The notes: generated by a model from the letters alone, not told the origin. DNA of 64,000 nt from Lutjanus erythropterus (GCA_020091685.1 CM034600.1:586024-650023), one strand, 5' to 3'; counted from the stretch's first letter, positions 12,752-23,066 are shown. Numbers and translations are program-made.

Positions 12752-15700
12752 CAGAGGTCACAGTGACCACTCCTCCACCAGCAGCACCACCACAGAGGTC
12801 AAACAGAGCAGCTCCCCTGACCTCTCACCCTCCTCTGGCCCTGTGGCCCTCGTCACTACAGAAACCAGCAGGGCCAGCAACCAGCCAGCAGATGGTGATG
12901 TTGCAGTGAAAATGGAGGTAGAGCAAAGAGCTGAAGGTGAGGACAGAGAAGAGCTGGGGGTTGTTTCTTTTGCTGATTATCATTATTCATTATTCCTACA
13001 TGTATTCATGTTTTTGTTTCTGGTCAAACAGAGAGTGAACACAGACAGTGGAGAGGGATGAACAGAGGCCACTTTGTAAGTTTCTACATCAACATTTAAA
13101 TGCAGTCTTGAACATTTTCTCTGGTGCATGAACACACTCTTATTCACTTTCTTGCTGAGGGTTAGATAAGCAGATCTACACCACATATCTGTCCGCTATA
13201 TACAGTAGTATCAAGAGAGAGGCAGCTTAGCTTGTAAGCTATTTTTCTGTTTCATTAATAAAAATTCCATAGAAAACAATGTTACTAACAAAGATAGCCA
13301 CGTACATTAGATTGTGATGATGGAATAACGAAATTATACATGACTTTTATTCATTTATTTATTTATTTATTTTTATATTGGCATTATGTATTTCCCATCA
13401 GCCACCCTGCTCACTTAATATCAGCATTAACCATTGAAAAACCCATAAAAGTCAGCCAGTAGTCCTTAAAGGGATAGTTCACTTAAAAATGAAAATCCAG
13501 TCATTATCTACTCACCCTCATGCCGACTGAAGGTCAAGTTTAGTTTTTTAGTCCACAAAACACTGCTGGAGTTTCACAGGAAAACAAAATCTCACAAACA
13601 ATGAAAGTGAATGGAGACCAGTTTTCATACTGAAAAAAACAGCTGAAACGAAACATAAAATGCCTCCATACTGCCCGTCTGGTGTAATCCAAATCTCCTA
13701 AAGTCCCAACAGGCTGTTCACTTGCACGCACACACCGTCACACCACACACACACAGTTCAGCCCATCAGCCAACCTGCCCTCTTAATATTAGCATCGATG
13801 ATTGAAAAACCCATAAAGGGTCACTGATCCTTAAGAAGCATAAAGACAGTTCGAGTTCCTCTGGACAGAGCCAGACTGCTGTTTCCAATGCCACAGGTCT
13901 TTAGATCATCTTCTGGTGGTAGCTCAGTATTTTACGAGGTTTTTCAAAATGTCAAAGTCTTACTTTAATTAATGTGATGATGTTAAAACCACAGTATGGT
14001 CTTTTCATTTGCTTGCTGTTCCTCTCCACTCTCACAGCCGGACTCATACAAGCCTTTATCGACTCTCACATCATCATCCTGGAAGACAGAACACAGTGTA
14101 TCCCATGTCAGAGAGAGAAGGTGAGACATCGGGCTGTTGTGCCTCTATGGGTGTATGTTAGTAATGAATGCGTGGGTGTTCCAAAATTTAAACAAGGAAC
14201 AAAATTCATGTTGCAGCCAAAGAAGAACAATCAAAGGTCAGCACTCAGCTGAAATCACCTTTACAGACTGAACTCTGGACTGAAAATAGTAACTGTGACA
14301 TGATACCAAGTAAAGTTTTACTGCCTATGACCTCCTAATATTTCATCAGTGTCAAGGTTATTTATTATCACTGCACAGCACAGTTGTAGTTCCATCATGA
14401 TACACACAAAATTCAACACAGAGACAGCAGAGAGTAGGGCTGACTAGTACTGACTGAGTTTTTTGTACTGGTGGAAATGACATGATCATTTTGACATGTC
14501 ATTTAACACATCTGTAAAACAATTCTGACATGTTACAGTTACATTTATGTAAGTCAAAAGTGATTTACAGATATCTTTACTTTAATATCAGCATTTCCTT
14601 TTTCCATTAGTAAGAATACTGATTACTGAGCATTTCATGACAACCTAATTAGCATAGCATAGTATTTAAGATATGTACAATGAAAATATCTACAATGTGA
14701 CAAGTGACAGTTCCTTTTTTAATATCTAAAATTCAATTCCGATTAGTTATAAAAGGAATTGTGGATATACTGAATATAATTGTCACTAGTACAAATATAT
14801 TTTTCACTAATTACAATTGTATTTCAGATATGTGACATGAAATTCGAGATTTCTGAAATTATATTCCTACTTGTTCCATTAGACAGAATTGCTATATGAT
14901 ATCTATAATGTACCGCTGTATATACTGATTATACTGTATATCTACAATTAACTCTTTTTTTGTTGTCTTTTTTGTATTGTTACATCTTTTACTCTGCTCA
15001 AATTCATTAAAAACTAAAATAACAAACCTGTTTTGAAAATGTTAGAAGTAGAAGGTACCCATATTTGTGCTTTAAATGTGGGGAGTAAAGATAAAAAGTT
15101 GTCACAAAAATAAGCCCTCGAGTAAAGTACAGATGTGTGAAAACCCTACCAAAGTACAGTAACAAAGTTTTTGTACTTAGTTACTTCCCTCCTCTGCCAC
15201 TTTTAAGAAATGAATATTGATATCAACAACTGAAATTTTGATTAGTGACAAATGAACTGTAGATCTTTTTAATTAGAATACTAATCAAAATTAAATGTAT
15301 AGACATGCTGTCTTGGAATTCTAATTAGTCACAAAGCAATTGTTTATATCTACAGTTGCTATTACTGCTACTGACTAAGTGACTAAGAACTTGCCCTGTA
15401 CTGCCCAACAGTGTAGTCTACTGTCCTGTATGGACATGTTAACCTCTCCCTGTCTGACTGGTCTGTTTCTCATAACGTAGAGCTCAGAGTGTTGAAGCCG
15501 TGGACCAGCAGTCCTCCATCACTCCTCAAGCTCTCCTTCTAAAGAACTCTTCTTCATCAACCAGCGGAGACGTGAACTCCAGCAGACATGTGCTCCATGC
15601 TCCTGTCCCTTGCCGTCCTCAGCCAATCAAGAGCAACCTTGTTACTCTCCCATGGGCCTACTCTGAATCATCTGACTGGGTTTCTGCAGCTGTTCCTGAG

Positions 15701-16520
15701 ACCAGCCTGGTGGTGCAGTCTTCTCCCAAAGCGAACCTGCCACGCTTTCCCAACCTGATCCCAACTGGCCAACATGGCAGCTCTCGAAGGCAGGGGTTTG
15801 GACCTCTCTGGCACAAGCAGGGCGCTTCCAAGCCCAACGCCCCAGAGCCAACTGTGTTGTTCAGGTTGAGGAGCCGCTCAGAGCACGTGGAGAGTCAAAC
15901 TAAGCCCCAGGAGAAAAAAGAAGTCCCACCATACAGACCTGAGAGGGTTTCTGGAGAGAGGGTGAAAGAGGTCCACGAGGGGCCCCTGGATTTATCAGAT
16001 CGAGGAAAGTCCAAATCCAGCCCATCGCCAAGAGATTATTCACCATTAGATTTACAAAGTGTACAGAACAGCCCTGACAAGGATCTGAAGACAAATCCAT
16101 CTCCACATGTACCAGTATCACCACCTCATCGTGTCATACCTTCCTCATCCTCCTCTACACCGCCCAACAAACAGGAGGAGGAGACTACCAGTGACCAGAA
16201 GCACAAGGTAACTTTAACCTTTTAGCAACAAACTTCAAGTTAAAATCAATATATGTCACCTGTACACCAGTATCTGGTCCAACAATGTCAAAAATAGTTG
16301 TTTTGTAGGTATTCTACATCCATTCATAGTGGACAGCAGTGTTTCAGGGGGTCCAGGCCTCACTGAACAAAAGCACAACTTTATAACTTTATTCACTGAT
16401 GGTGTGTGATATTGGATGATATTTTATGGAGAACCTATTTTTTTCGTTTTCTCTCTGATGTGTTCTTGCTGCTCAGCTTACAGAAGTATCAATTACAGAG
16501 TTTCCTGATGGTCAGATAGC

Positions 16521-16592
<72 letters not shown>

Positions 16593-18967
16593 TTAACAAG
16601 CATAAAATGCCATGAATTCAAACACTTCTGACCATTAATGCAGTCAGTACAGTAACCTGTGGCGGCAACAGAACATGATTTCTGACGCCAGTGTTGTGTG
16701 GAAATACTTGAAAAATAATAACCTCTCATTCCAGATGGTTTGTTACACAGAACCATCTGAGAAGATGTCCATAGAAACAGTTTGGAAAAGGGCAAACACT
16801 TTAAAAAACAAAAACATTTGGCAGGTAATTGGATGAACCATCTGTCACGTCTAACATGGGCTAACTTCAACCAATCAAATCAACTCACCAAACTGAAGCC
16901 AAAACTAGTTGGCAGAAGAGTAAAAATATCTTTTCCATGGAGAAAAGCCTCCAGTGTCGTTCTTTGCTCTTCTTTCAATGAAGAAATATATAACTGATGC
17001 TATCACAGTATCTACACTAACCTCTTCAGGAGCCACCATTTTTTGTTTGACAAGTCACATCCATGGACACTTCTCGTTGTTTGTGCACCTAAAACCAAGC
17101 CTGTAGCTGCCAGTAGTCCCACAGAGGAAGCTGATTCGCTTGCATCACCTCTGGTGCAGACATAAGCAGATCACTTGTAGCCTGGCAAGATGGATTCTCA
17201 CGTGATCTTGTGATCTTGCGAATCCAGCTGCTTTGAATGGTAACTAACCTCAACAGTTCAATGAGCGTTTTTCCTTTTTAACTTTGATCGATCACTGATT
17301 TTATTAGTCCGAGTATATCTAACTCCATAGTAAACACCATGCCAGCCTTCTACTGGAGTTGCGCAGCAGCAGCCCCTGAACATGAACAAAATATGGCATC
17401 TGTCAATAAATGACTTGCTTTATTTGTAATTTATAATATGAAAATTGTAAAATATCACTTCCATGAGGCTGTTCAGTCAGACAGTGACAGGTCTGAGTCA
17501 AGCTGCATGTGGTGTGTGCACTTTATATTATGTTATTTATAATGTTGATAAATGTTGAAAAGTCTCATTCCTCTGCCCTAGTTATTATTAATACAACAAA
17601 ACACACTAAAGCAGTCAGGTTTGGAATCCATATATTTCTTTGTTATGTATAGTGCCGCCTGAAATATGACCAATGTGTTTTAACAATAGCCAAAATGATA
17701 CCTTAAAAACAAGTTAATTTCATGGGAATCCGTGGAAAAGAACCACATTTATCCCGGGATAGAAAGTATTTTATATGCGTGTTCACGGGAGCTCTCAGTC
17801 CCGGAAGTCTCAGTCTCGCTCCTACATCCATGGACCACTTCAGCTGCAGGGAGGGTGGACGTAACACACATTCATCACTACTGAATACTCTAAATGCCAA
17901 TTGTTGCAAGCTGTTTCATGAGAACTTTAAAATGGTAAGGCCATGGAGGTGATGGTAGAGAGAGGACGAGCAGGACTCATGGTATGATGGTCTTGTCACA
18001 GCAGGTAGTCAAGGAGCAGGAGGTAAAAGAGGAGGTGAATGGAAATACAGACCAAAACAACGGGAAGAAGGTGCCTGTCCTCACTATATCTTTACGTCCA
18101 GGTAAAGAGCTCACATTCATATGTGCCTGTGTGTGTTGTCCATGTATTTACTGTGAACAGACAAATAATCAACTGGTATTGTATTTCTGCAACAGTTGTA
18201 GTGCTGGAGAGTCTGAATTCTGCTCTGCAAAAGAAAGACTCTTCATCATCAAATGGCAAGGTGAGCCGACAGCGCAGACACAGTCCAGCTTTGCTAGCAT
18301 ATGTTTGCTAACTTGATTTCACCATTTTGATAAGAAAATATTAGCTCTTGTGAACTTTGTGTTTCCTCTGCGTCATCACAGTCATCATCACCAGCACTTG
18401 AGATGTTAAGCAGCACGGACGAGCAGGACGAGGAGGATTCTGTGTCAGGACAAGAAAGGAAGAGGAAGAGGACGTCTGTGGAGACAGAGAGCGACACAGA
18501 CAGTATGCATCAACTCACATGTCTACTAGTTGTCTTTTTTTCTTTGTTTGTCCCTTTCGTTCTGTCTTTCTCTGATCTTCAAATAAAGAATTCTTTTTGC
18601 TTTCTTTAGATGGAAAGATATGATACCTTTCTCATAGCTGGCAGTCAGCCAGCAATATGATCTGCATGTGACATTGTGTGCTTTTCACAAACTATGCCTT
18701 TAGATATCTTAAACCATCAGTGCACTGATAAGCCAACATCGTGCATCTAAATCAGATGTAGTTGAATGGTATAAGTACTTTGAGCTGAAATATTTTGGAT
18801 TTAGTCTTGAATTCAACCAGGACATTAAAATGGACCAGATCTTGGATATGACTACCACTCAACCGATGTTAACTGTTTGGAATAATTTCCTTTTTCTCCT
18901 CACAGACATCCAGCAGGAGAGGAAGATTAAGATCACAGTGAGAACTGAGGAGAAGAAGCCCAGCTAA
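2670..18967 (+). CDS. rbbp8nl: RBBP8 (CtIP) N-terminal-like protein, complete 12-exon gene
   Basis: This is the whole gene from ATG (2692) to TAA (18965-18967): 12 coding exons, 1722 nt, 573 predicted residues. Human RBBP8NL is somewhat longer. Residues about 10-130 form a coiled coil that closely follows the CtIP N-terminal family, with signature pieces REVHDREVEG, MEELFTKNQQMKEQQ, LENRLRAGLCDRC and RRQQEFEAS. The CxxC pair is C73/C76. A Ser/Pro-rich, probably disordered middle follows, with PLDLS at 384-388 and PLDLQ at 404-408. PLDLS fits the PxDLS class that binds CtBP corepressors. The C-terminus is acidic then basic and lacks anything I recognise as the CtIP C-terminal DNA-repair domain, which favours RBBP8NL over RBBP8. 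In-cell role is poorly known; nuclear corepressor association is inferred from the motif. Exon joins are predictions without transcript support. Confidence 0.85.
3195..3290. repeat. Probable LINE 3'-end fragment
   Basis: GGATAGGATTGAACTTCATCAACCCC followed by AAAGAAAATTC resembles the 'aactttattgatccccagtggggaaattc' tail common to fish LINE/SINE 3' ends. A second such tail lies near 58510-58585. Confidence 0.45.
3492..3534 (+). CDS. rbbp8nl: rbbp8nl exon 2, coiled coil
   Basis: This 43-nt exon follows CTTCCAG and precedes GTGAGT. It encodes GWQVKIQELSNKKG and joins phase 1 to phase 2, continuing the coiled coil. Confidence 0.82.
4139..4188. repeat. (TG)n microsatellite
   Basis: About 25 perfect TG units within intron 2 of rbbp8nl. 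Confidence 0.98.
4508..4610 (+). pseudogene. Possible THAP zinc-finger remnant
   Basis: One frame reads CPAIGCGVVASDIYFFKLPR, which recalls the start of a THAP domain (Cys pair followed by an aromatic-K-x-P-R strand). It is short, has no start codon context and no downstream Cys/His, so it is at most a relic, probably transposon-derived. Confidence 0.25.
7025..7102. repeat. (TA)n-rich low complexity
   Basis: Nearly pure AT/TA dinucleotides. Confidence 0.9.
7272..7302. repeat. (TG)n microsatellite before exon 3
   Basis: About 15 TG units lying 13 bases upstream of the exon 3 start at 7316, within the polypyrimidine/branch-point zone. Confidence 0.97.
7316..7411 (+). CDS. rbbp8nl: rbbp8nl exon 3, coiled coil
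   Basis: 96 nt, phase 2 at both ends. It encodes DTKRMEELFTKNQQMKEQQ and then LLTENIKTLEN, the most family-diagnostic block. A TG microsatellite ends 13 bases upstream of the acceptor ATAAACAG. Confidence 0.88.
7685..9245. mobile_element. ACTT-rich nonautonomous element, interrupted
   Basis: The outer parts (7685-7825 and about 8800-9245) align in order with an uninterrupted copy at 30297-30965. They share TCTGTACTCAAGTAC at the left, AATCATTAACATCCT in the middle and TAATTAGTTAC at the right. Abundant ACTTGAGTA words are typical of dispersed fish elements. The family name is not known to me. Confidence 0.65.
7828..8795. mobile_element. Element inserted in the ACTT repeat; left arm of a large inverted repeat
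   Basis: This block ends in TGAACTATCCCTTTAAG, a terminal word that also occurs internally (8285-8301), at 28344-28360 and, as reverse complement, near 13468. Most of it is the reverse complement of 13025-13745. Confidence 0.65.
9540..10000. repeat. Dispersed repeat with 'CTACTGGTCACAC' motif
   Basis: Related stretches recur at 9560-9770, 9770-9985 and 10840-10935. They share 'AAGCTACTGGTCA...ACCAGACCAAG...GAGTGTA.TG.ACTG'. Intron 3 of rbbp8nl; no gene seen. Confidence 0.5.
10550..10860. repeat. TTAA-rich 'TTAATGCTTATTA' repeat
   Basis: Serial variants of TAATGCTTATTAC and TTAACTATCAATTAACTG occur here. The style resembles the foldback elements at 49.5 and 55.4 kb. Confidence 0.45.
11151..11263 (+). 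CDS. rbbp8nl: rbbp8nl exon 4, CxxC segment
   Basis: 113 nt after TTTGTCCAG and before GTAATC. It encodes LRAGLCDRCTVTQEVAKRRQ and then QEFEASQIQSLQHISRL, matching the conserved LRAGLCDRC and RRQQEFE blocks of the family. Confidence 0.9.
11514..11586 (+). CDS. rbbp8nl: rbbp8nl exon 5, end of coiled coil
   Basis: 73 nt (or 76 if the upstream AG at 11509-11510 is used). It encodes EINSLKKENKRLRDELRSVR, ending the coiled coil, and the donor is GTGAGT. TAGCAG at the acceptor is an in-frame NAGNAG. Confidence 0.85.
11680..12600. mobile_element. Composite element with internal 'CTTGTTACATCTTTTTTGT' array
   Basis: A flank with ACTTCTTTACTCAAGTAAAGG (about 11755) leads into some 30 degenerate copies of a roughly 20-bp unit built on CTTGTTACATC. 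The same flank and array occur in opposite orientation at 26515-27300 and 39240-39960. ORFs inside it are repeat translations. Confidence 0.7.
12717..12749. repeat. (TG)n microsatellite at a splice acceptor
   Basis: About 16 TG units run directly into the TAG|CAG acceptor of rbbp8nl exon 6, replacing a polypyrimidine tract. Confidence 0.97.
12752..12936 (+). CDS. rbbp8nl: rbbp8nl exon 6, Ser/Thr-rich linker
   Basis: 185 nt, phase 2 to phase 1, donor GTGAGG. The peptide is Ser/Thr/Pro-rich (DHSSTSSTTTEVKQSSSPD) and likely disordered. The acceptor TGTAG directly abuts a TG microsatellite and is again an in-frame NAGNAG (TAGCAG). Confidence 0.75.
13025..13745. mobile_element. Right arm of large inverted repeat
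   Basis: Reverse complement of about 7830-8700. Shared blocks include CCTTAAAGGGATAGTTCACT, AGCAGATCTACACCACATAT and GCAGCTTAGCTTGTAAGCT. A TTTA-rich insertion near 13340-13370 differs from the left arm. Confidence 0.75.
14038..14120 (+). CDS. rbbp8nl: rbbp8nl exon 7
   Basis: 83 nt between CTCTCACAG and GTGAGA, phase 1 to phase 0. It encodes GLIQAFIDSHIIILEDRTQC followed by IPCQREK. The exon adds two more cysteines (CIPC). It is supported mainly by the splice signals and by exact phase fit to both neighbours. Confidence 0.65.
14400..15400. other. rbbp8nl intron 7, repeat-rich, no gene
   Basis: AT-rich sequence with repeated 'ACTAATTACAATTG' and 'ATTAGTCACAAA' words. Bases 15040-15200 resemble the right end of the ACTT element (TTTTTGTACTTAGTTACTTCC). 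Confidence 0.55.
15488..16207 (+). CDS. rbbp8nl: rbbp8nl exon 8, large disordered exon with CtBP motif
   Basis: 720 nt (240 codons), phase 0 at both ends, donor GTAACT. The start was set by frame: of three closely spaced AGs (15479-15480, 15481-15482, 15486-15487) only the third joins exon 7 in frame. The peptide is Ser/Pro/Lys-rich. PLDLS is encoded at 15983-15997 and PLDLQ at 16043-16057. The first fits the PxDLS CtBP-binding consensus; the second is a near match. Confidence 0.8.
16521..16591. repeat. (GT)n microsatellite
   Basis: About 35 perfect units in intron 8 of rbbp8nl. Confidence 0.98.
16592..18001. other. Rest of rbbp8nl intron 8
   Basis: No supported gene. Short ORFs on either strand have no domain content. 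Near 17170-17230 a piece similar to 9995-10080 (GGCAAGATGGATTCT against AGAATCCATCTTGCC) suggests a dispersed repeat. Confidence 0.5.
18002..18101 (+). CDS. rbbp8nl: rbbp8nl exon 9
   Basis: 100 nt, phase 0 to phase 1, donor GTAAAG. It encodes an acidic/basic stretch (VVKEQEVKEEVNG) followed by KKVPVLTISLRP. The acceptor is CAGCAG, a third in-frame NAGNAG, so one Gln may be optional. Confidence 0.72.
18196..18260 (+). CDS. rbbp8nl: rbbp8nl exon 10
   Basis: 65 nt between TGCAACAG and GTGAGC, phase 1 to phase 0. It encodes VVVLESLNSALQKKDSSSSN, which runs straight on from the preceding LRP. Confidence 0.72.
18382..18502 (+). CDS. rbbp8nl: rbbp8nl exon 11, acidic then basic
   Basis: 121 nt after ATCACAG and before GTATGC. 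It encodes an acidic cluster (STDEQDEEDSVSG) followed by RKRKRT, a plausible nuclear localisation signal. Confidence 0.72.
18906..18967 (+). CDS. rbbp8nl: rbbp8nl terminal coding exon
   Basis: The acceptor CTCCTCACAG leads into IQQERKIKITVRTEEKKPS and TAA at 18965-18967. No AATAAA is seen close downstream, so the 3' UTR would be long or the transcript may splice onward from an internal GT at 18938. Confidence 0.7.
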
Positions 18968-19159
18968 AGAGCACGATATCACATAAGCCTGGTGATCTCA
19001 CTTAAACCTACATTAACTGATTGTTTTGGCCACTTGGGGGCAGCACAGCAAGTTGTAAACACAACACTGACACACAGTATCAACAACTTACAAAGTTGTT
19101 ACAGCCAACAAGGTATTTACACATCCAGCAGACATGGAGCAACCTAAGCACTAATTTGG

Positions 19160-20460
19160 TGATGTGTCTTTAAGTCCAGTATTCACTCTATTTTAGTTCT
19201 GTTTTGCTCTTTACCTTCTCCTGAGGGGAACATCTCACTCTTTAGCTGCTAAAGTCTCCGCTATGTTGACCAGCTAGTTGCTAAATTTGTCTGTCTGCTG
19301 TTTGCCATCATGGCTGAAAGTGAAACTGATAAGATGCGGCCTGTAAAGTAAAGCCAATAAGAGAGGACACTAAAGAGCTCAGTAGAGCTGAGGGGAACTG
19401 CAGAGACAATAGATAATTTTCTGTGTCACAACAGACAACCTCTTTCATGTTAGACAAGTGATGTGATCTATGGTTCATATAGAAACATTGATCTTTTTTA
19501 GGAAACTACTGGTGACATCAACATTCAACCCGTAAATTATTTCCCTGATTAAGTTCCACTGTGTACATAAAATAATGAAACAGGGCTACCTACCACAGCA
19601 TGAAAACTGTTTTTCTGTCCATGTATTTTCTTCTGTTTATCTATGGTCTTTTTGCGGTGGAAGCAGGCTAAGCAGGGTATTCCAGACGTCTTTGTACCCA
19701 GCAACACTTTCCAGCTCCTCCTGGGGGATCCCAAGGCATTCCCAGGACAAATGAGATATGTAATCCCTCCAGTGAGTTCCAGGAGGGTTACCTACCAATG
19801 TTAATAGATAGGACACGGGCCAAACTAAAACATCAAAGCACACATTAATTATTTTCCCAGAGATGGTTTCTGATATTTTAGGTAGTTTTTATCCTGCTGC
19901 TGTTTGTTCAAGTGTTCATTTTTCTGATCAGTTTGGTTTTAATTAGTTATTTGATGATATAAAAACAAGGATTTATGCCCTGAATGACAGCTGAACTCTG
20001 CTTGTGATTGAGTCAGCTGGCTGTGTGGTCACTACTGCGCGCAGACTCTGGCTCTAAATGACGTCATCAGTGAAAGATGACAGCACTTGTATTTGGGATA
20101 TTTTGGCTTCAGTTTTGCACAGTGGGAGGAAGTGGAGAACCATCATCCCTCTTTTATTCATGTCGTTGGCATCCACATGACAAACATATGTCTGATATTC
20201 ACTCTAATTTTAGCTCTGTTTTAGTCTCCACCACTTCCTGAGAAAAGCAACTGACTTTGTCTGTCTGCTGTTTGTTACAGGGAGAGTAACGTGGTTTAGC
20301 AGCTTTTCTGTTGAACCTGACCAGCTGCCTGCTGATCAGTTTCAATAGGATATTAAGCTGCAGCCCATAAAACCATAACAATGAGCTGAAACCTGAGCTA
20401 AGGGGAACTGCAGACTTGCTGATAATTCTCTGTGGGTTTGTCATTATGAGTGACTCATTT
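19160..20460. repeat. Two diverged copies of a dispersed repeat
   Basis: 19160-19470 and 20190-20460 share TATTCACTCTA.TTTTAG.TCTGTTTT, TTGTCTGTCTGCTGTTTG and GCTGA/TAAGGGGAACTGCAGA in the same order. They are diverged direct repeats about 1 kb apart. Confidence 0.55.
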
Positions 20461-22289
20461 CACATTACATATAGTCATTTGTTCCACCTGTTAATACAAA
20501 AAAAAAATGTGAGTGTAGCAGCTTTATTTTTCCCCTACCCTCCACCCACTGCTCTCTGTAAGGCTCCAGCTTCCTCTAATGAGTCTGAATAGAAGTAAGC
20601 CAATATAAAAAATGAAGGATGGGAAAGTCCGTGAACAAATTCAAATGTAATTGAGATGATGATGAGTTTTTATAGGTAAGAAGTGTTAGATGACACCACA
20701 TGTCACATAATGCAGTGGTCAGTAGAGACTCTCAAACATCTTGTTTGCTTGCCATAGTCTTTTAACATCTTGATATAAATGTTGCTGATACTAAAATGCT
20801 AACCCTCCAAACAGCAACTGTGCAACCATAGTTAGCAACTATAACTAGAGCTGTCAAGCTTTTCATTGTTGTTGGTGTGCAGGAGGCTCTCAGAAGAATG
20901 ATACTCAGTGTTTCACAAGTCTGGATGTTGGTGTCTTTTTTTCTAGTCTCTCAAAAACGTGACAACAGAAAAGTACATGTGCAAAGGTTAGCATGTCTGG
21001 GTAACTAATATTAGCTTACTACCTCCAGACAAACTTGTTAGATACCACTACATCTGCATTTGTTCTGTGGAGCTTTGAGGAGGAGGATGTGGGCTGGTGA
21101 AGAATCAAAGTGGGCCAACACTGATGCATCTCTCTCTGGCTCGCTGTCTCAGGTCTTATTTGGGTTAGCTTAGCTCTTATCCCGGTTCTCTTCCCCAATC
21201 ATGGGCTGGCTGGATGACCCGTCTCAGGGTCTGCTGCACTAATCAAGTCCCCTTCCTTTTCCTGTGATAATGAGTGTATTTCTGTCAACTATCTGCCATA
21301 TTTCACCATCTGACCAATGTTTACTAAGATGTAAGCTAACTTTAGCCTCAGTCTTTTAGTGTTAACATTATATCATCCACACAGCTGTCAGCTAACTTTA
21401 CATAAACACTTTCACAGGGTTCTTGAGAATCTGCTTTTGTTTACGTCCGTAAGGATTCACAGACCTCATCTTTCAACAATTACTCCCAATTTCGAGATCA
21501 AATCTCTCACCATTATCACTGTAAACTGCATAAATGCAGTGCGAGAATGGAAAGTTTGGCAGTCATAGCAACAGTAACTAAGGAGGGCGGTGCTTAGCGA
21601 AGGATGTTATTGCAGCTAAAAACTTTACGTTTTTTGGATACAGGCCTCTCATTTATGAGGAAGTAATTTTTGGAGACTTTGTTTTGTTTTGTTATATTTT
21701 AGGTGTGCCAATGGTAATCTCTGGAACATGTGATGTTTTACTGTTTTAGTGTTTGCAATAACTGATAAAATGTATGTCCAAGTTCTGCTTAGAAAAATCC
21801 AATATTAACCAGTGCGTTCTGACATTTAAACATACTTGATTACTGAGGTTGGTAAACAATAATAAAACAGTCAGGTTTAAGGCTGTAGTCACACCAAATC
21901 AGCCACTGCAGTGAAAGAAGAAGCAGAAGCGTTATTCTCCCAGTATTTCTTTTTCTCTCCATCCCTGCCTACTTGCAGTATCCAGAGCAAGTCCGAAGAA
22001 AAAAACACTTCAAAGACAACAGCAGAGCTTACTGGCTGTTTTATTACACTTGACACCACTTTTGAAAGTGGAAATGTTTTATGGCATGGAACTTTACCAA
22101 CAGATTTGACAAGCGACATAGGCATCAGTGCTAAAAAAAAAAATGTTTAAATAAAAGAATCAAATCAAATTCAATTAAAACTGCAAGTCAAATCGAACTG
22201 TGGAATCGATGATGCCTGTACTGCAGGGATGCAGAAACAACTGCAGTGGCCCTGTGGTGAAAAGTTGAAACAGAATCAACTTTTGGAGA

Positions 22290-22600
22290 AACACACACGA
22301 TTCCTTGTGTGTCCATCAGTACGTATCACATATGACAGATGCAATGAGACAAAAACAGTGTCAGAGACATAACAAGGAGATAAAGTCAGAACAAGACGAA
22401 AAAACATAACAAGATGGAAATGGTGCAAAAAGATGTAACAATACGAAAACAACATAAAAGACATAAAACGTAAAAATACAAAAAGGATCCACCAAGAAAA
22501 AACAATGTAAAAGACATAAGAAGAAGAAAAAGGTAATATAAGGTAATATAAGAAAACAACATAACAAGACAAAAACTTATAAGACCAAAAAATGATTGGG
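22290..22600. mobile_element. Partial copy of the composite array element, reverse orientation
   Basis: 'TGTGTCCATCAG...ATGACAGATGCAATGAGAC' matches the entry to the array at 39534-39570, and AAAAGACATAACAAGA-type units follow. The 149-residue minus-strand ORF is an artefact of the array. Confidence 0.55.
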
Positions 22601-23066
22601 CAGGACAACTTTGAGAAGTTGTTTTCGAGAAACTGGGGGGGATTTGTTCTTAAGCAAAAATAAACACACCCACACCCCTGTGCTAACGCCTGATTTGGTG
22701 TGAATACAGCCTTAGAAAGTGACATGTTTTGAAAGACATACCCTTTTCACAAGGTACAACTCAGACAGCCGTCCTGTATATGACCAGCTGAAGACAAGGA
22801 GGAGTTCAATAACTGAGAGTTTTCTCCCAGATACTTAAGACATATATGGTTGGATTTTCTCAGCTGTTGATTGGTCAAAATTGATCACCACAGCTATTTC
22901 CAATGTAGTAGAACCATCACTAGAGTAATCCCTCTGTAGTAAAGAACACTAATGCGGCCCCCCTCTCTGAAACACCGAAAAATATAAATACCTATGATCT
23001 GAAATAACTATCCCATCAAATGAAACATTTGCAGAACTCTCTTGTTCTCTTGTTCTTGTCTTACAG

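Larger units (their letters stand above)
18968..23066. other. 3' flank of rbbp8nl, no supported gene
   Basis: Contains diverged repeats: 19020-19470 and 20190-20460 are related copies, 19640-19800 is a further repeat fragment, and 22290-22600 is an array copy. A palindromic TGACGTCA (CRE/ATF-type site) lies at about 20059-20066. The first AATAAA after the rbbp8nl stop is near 21860. Confidence 0.5.

Noticed and set aside
16493-16870. ORF with poly-Thr-His
   Set aside because: Product of the GT microsatellite read on the minus strand.
22276-22725. 149-codon minus-strand ORF
   Set aside because: It is a translation of the ACATAACAAGA array in reverse; the same low-complexity Phe/Tyr/Val pattern appears in every array copy.
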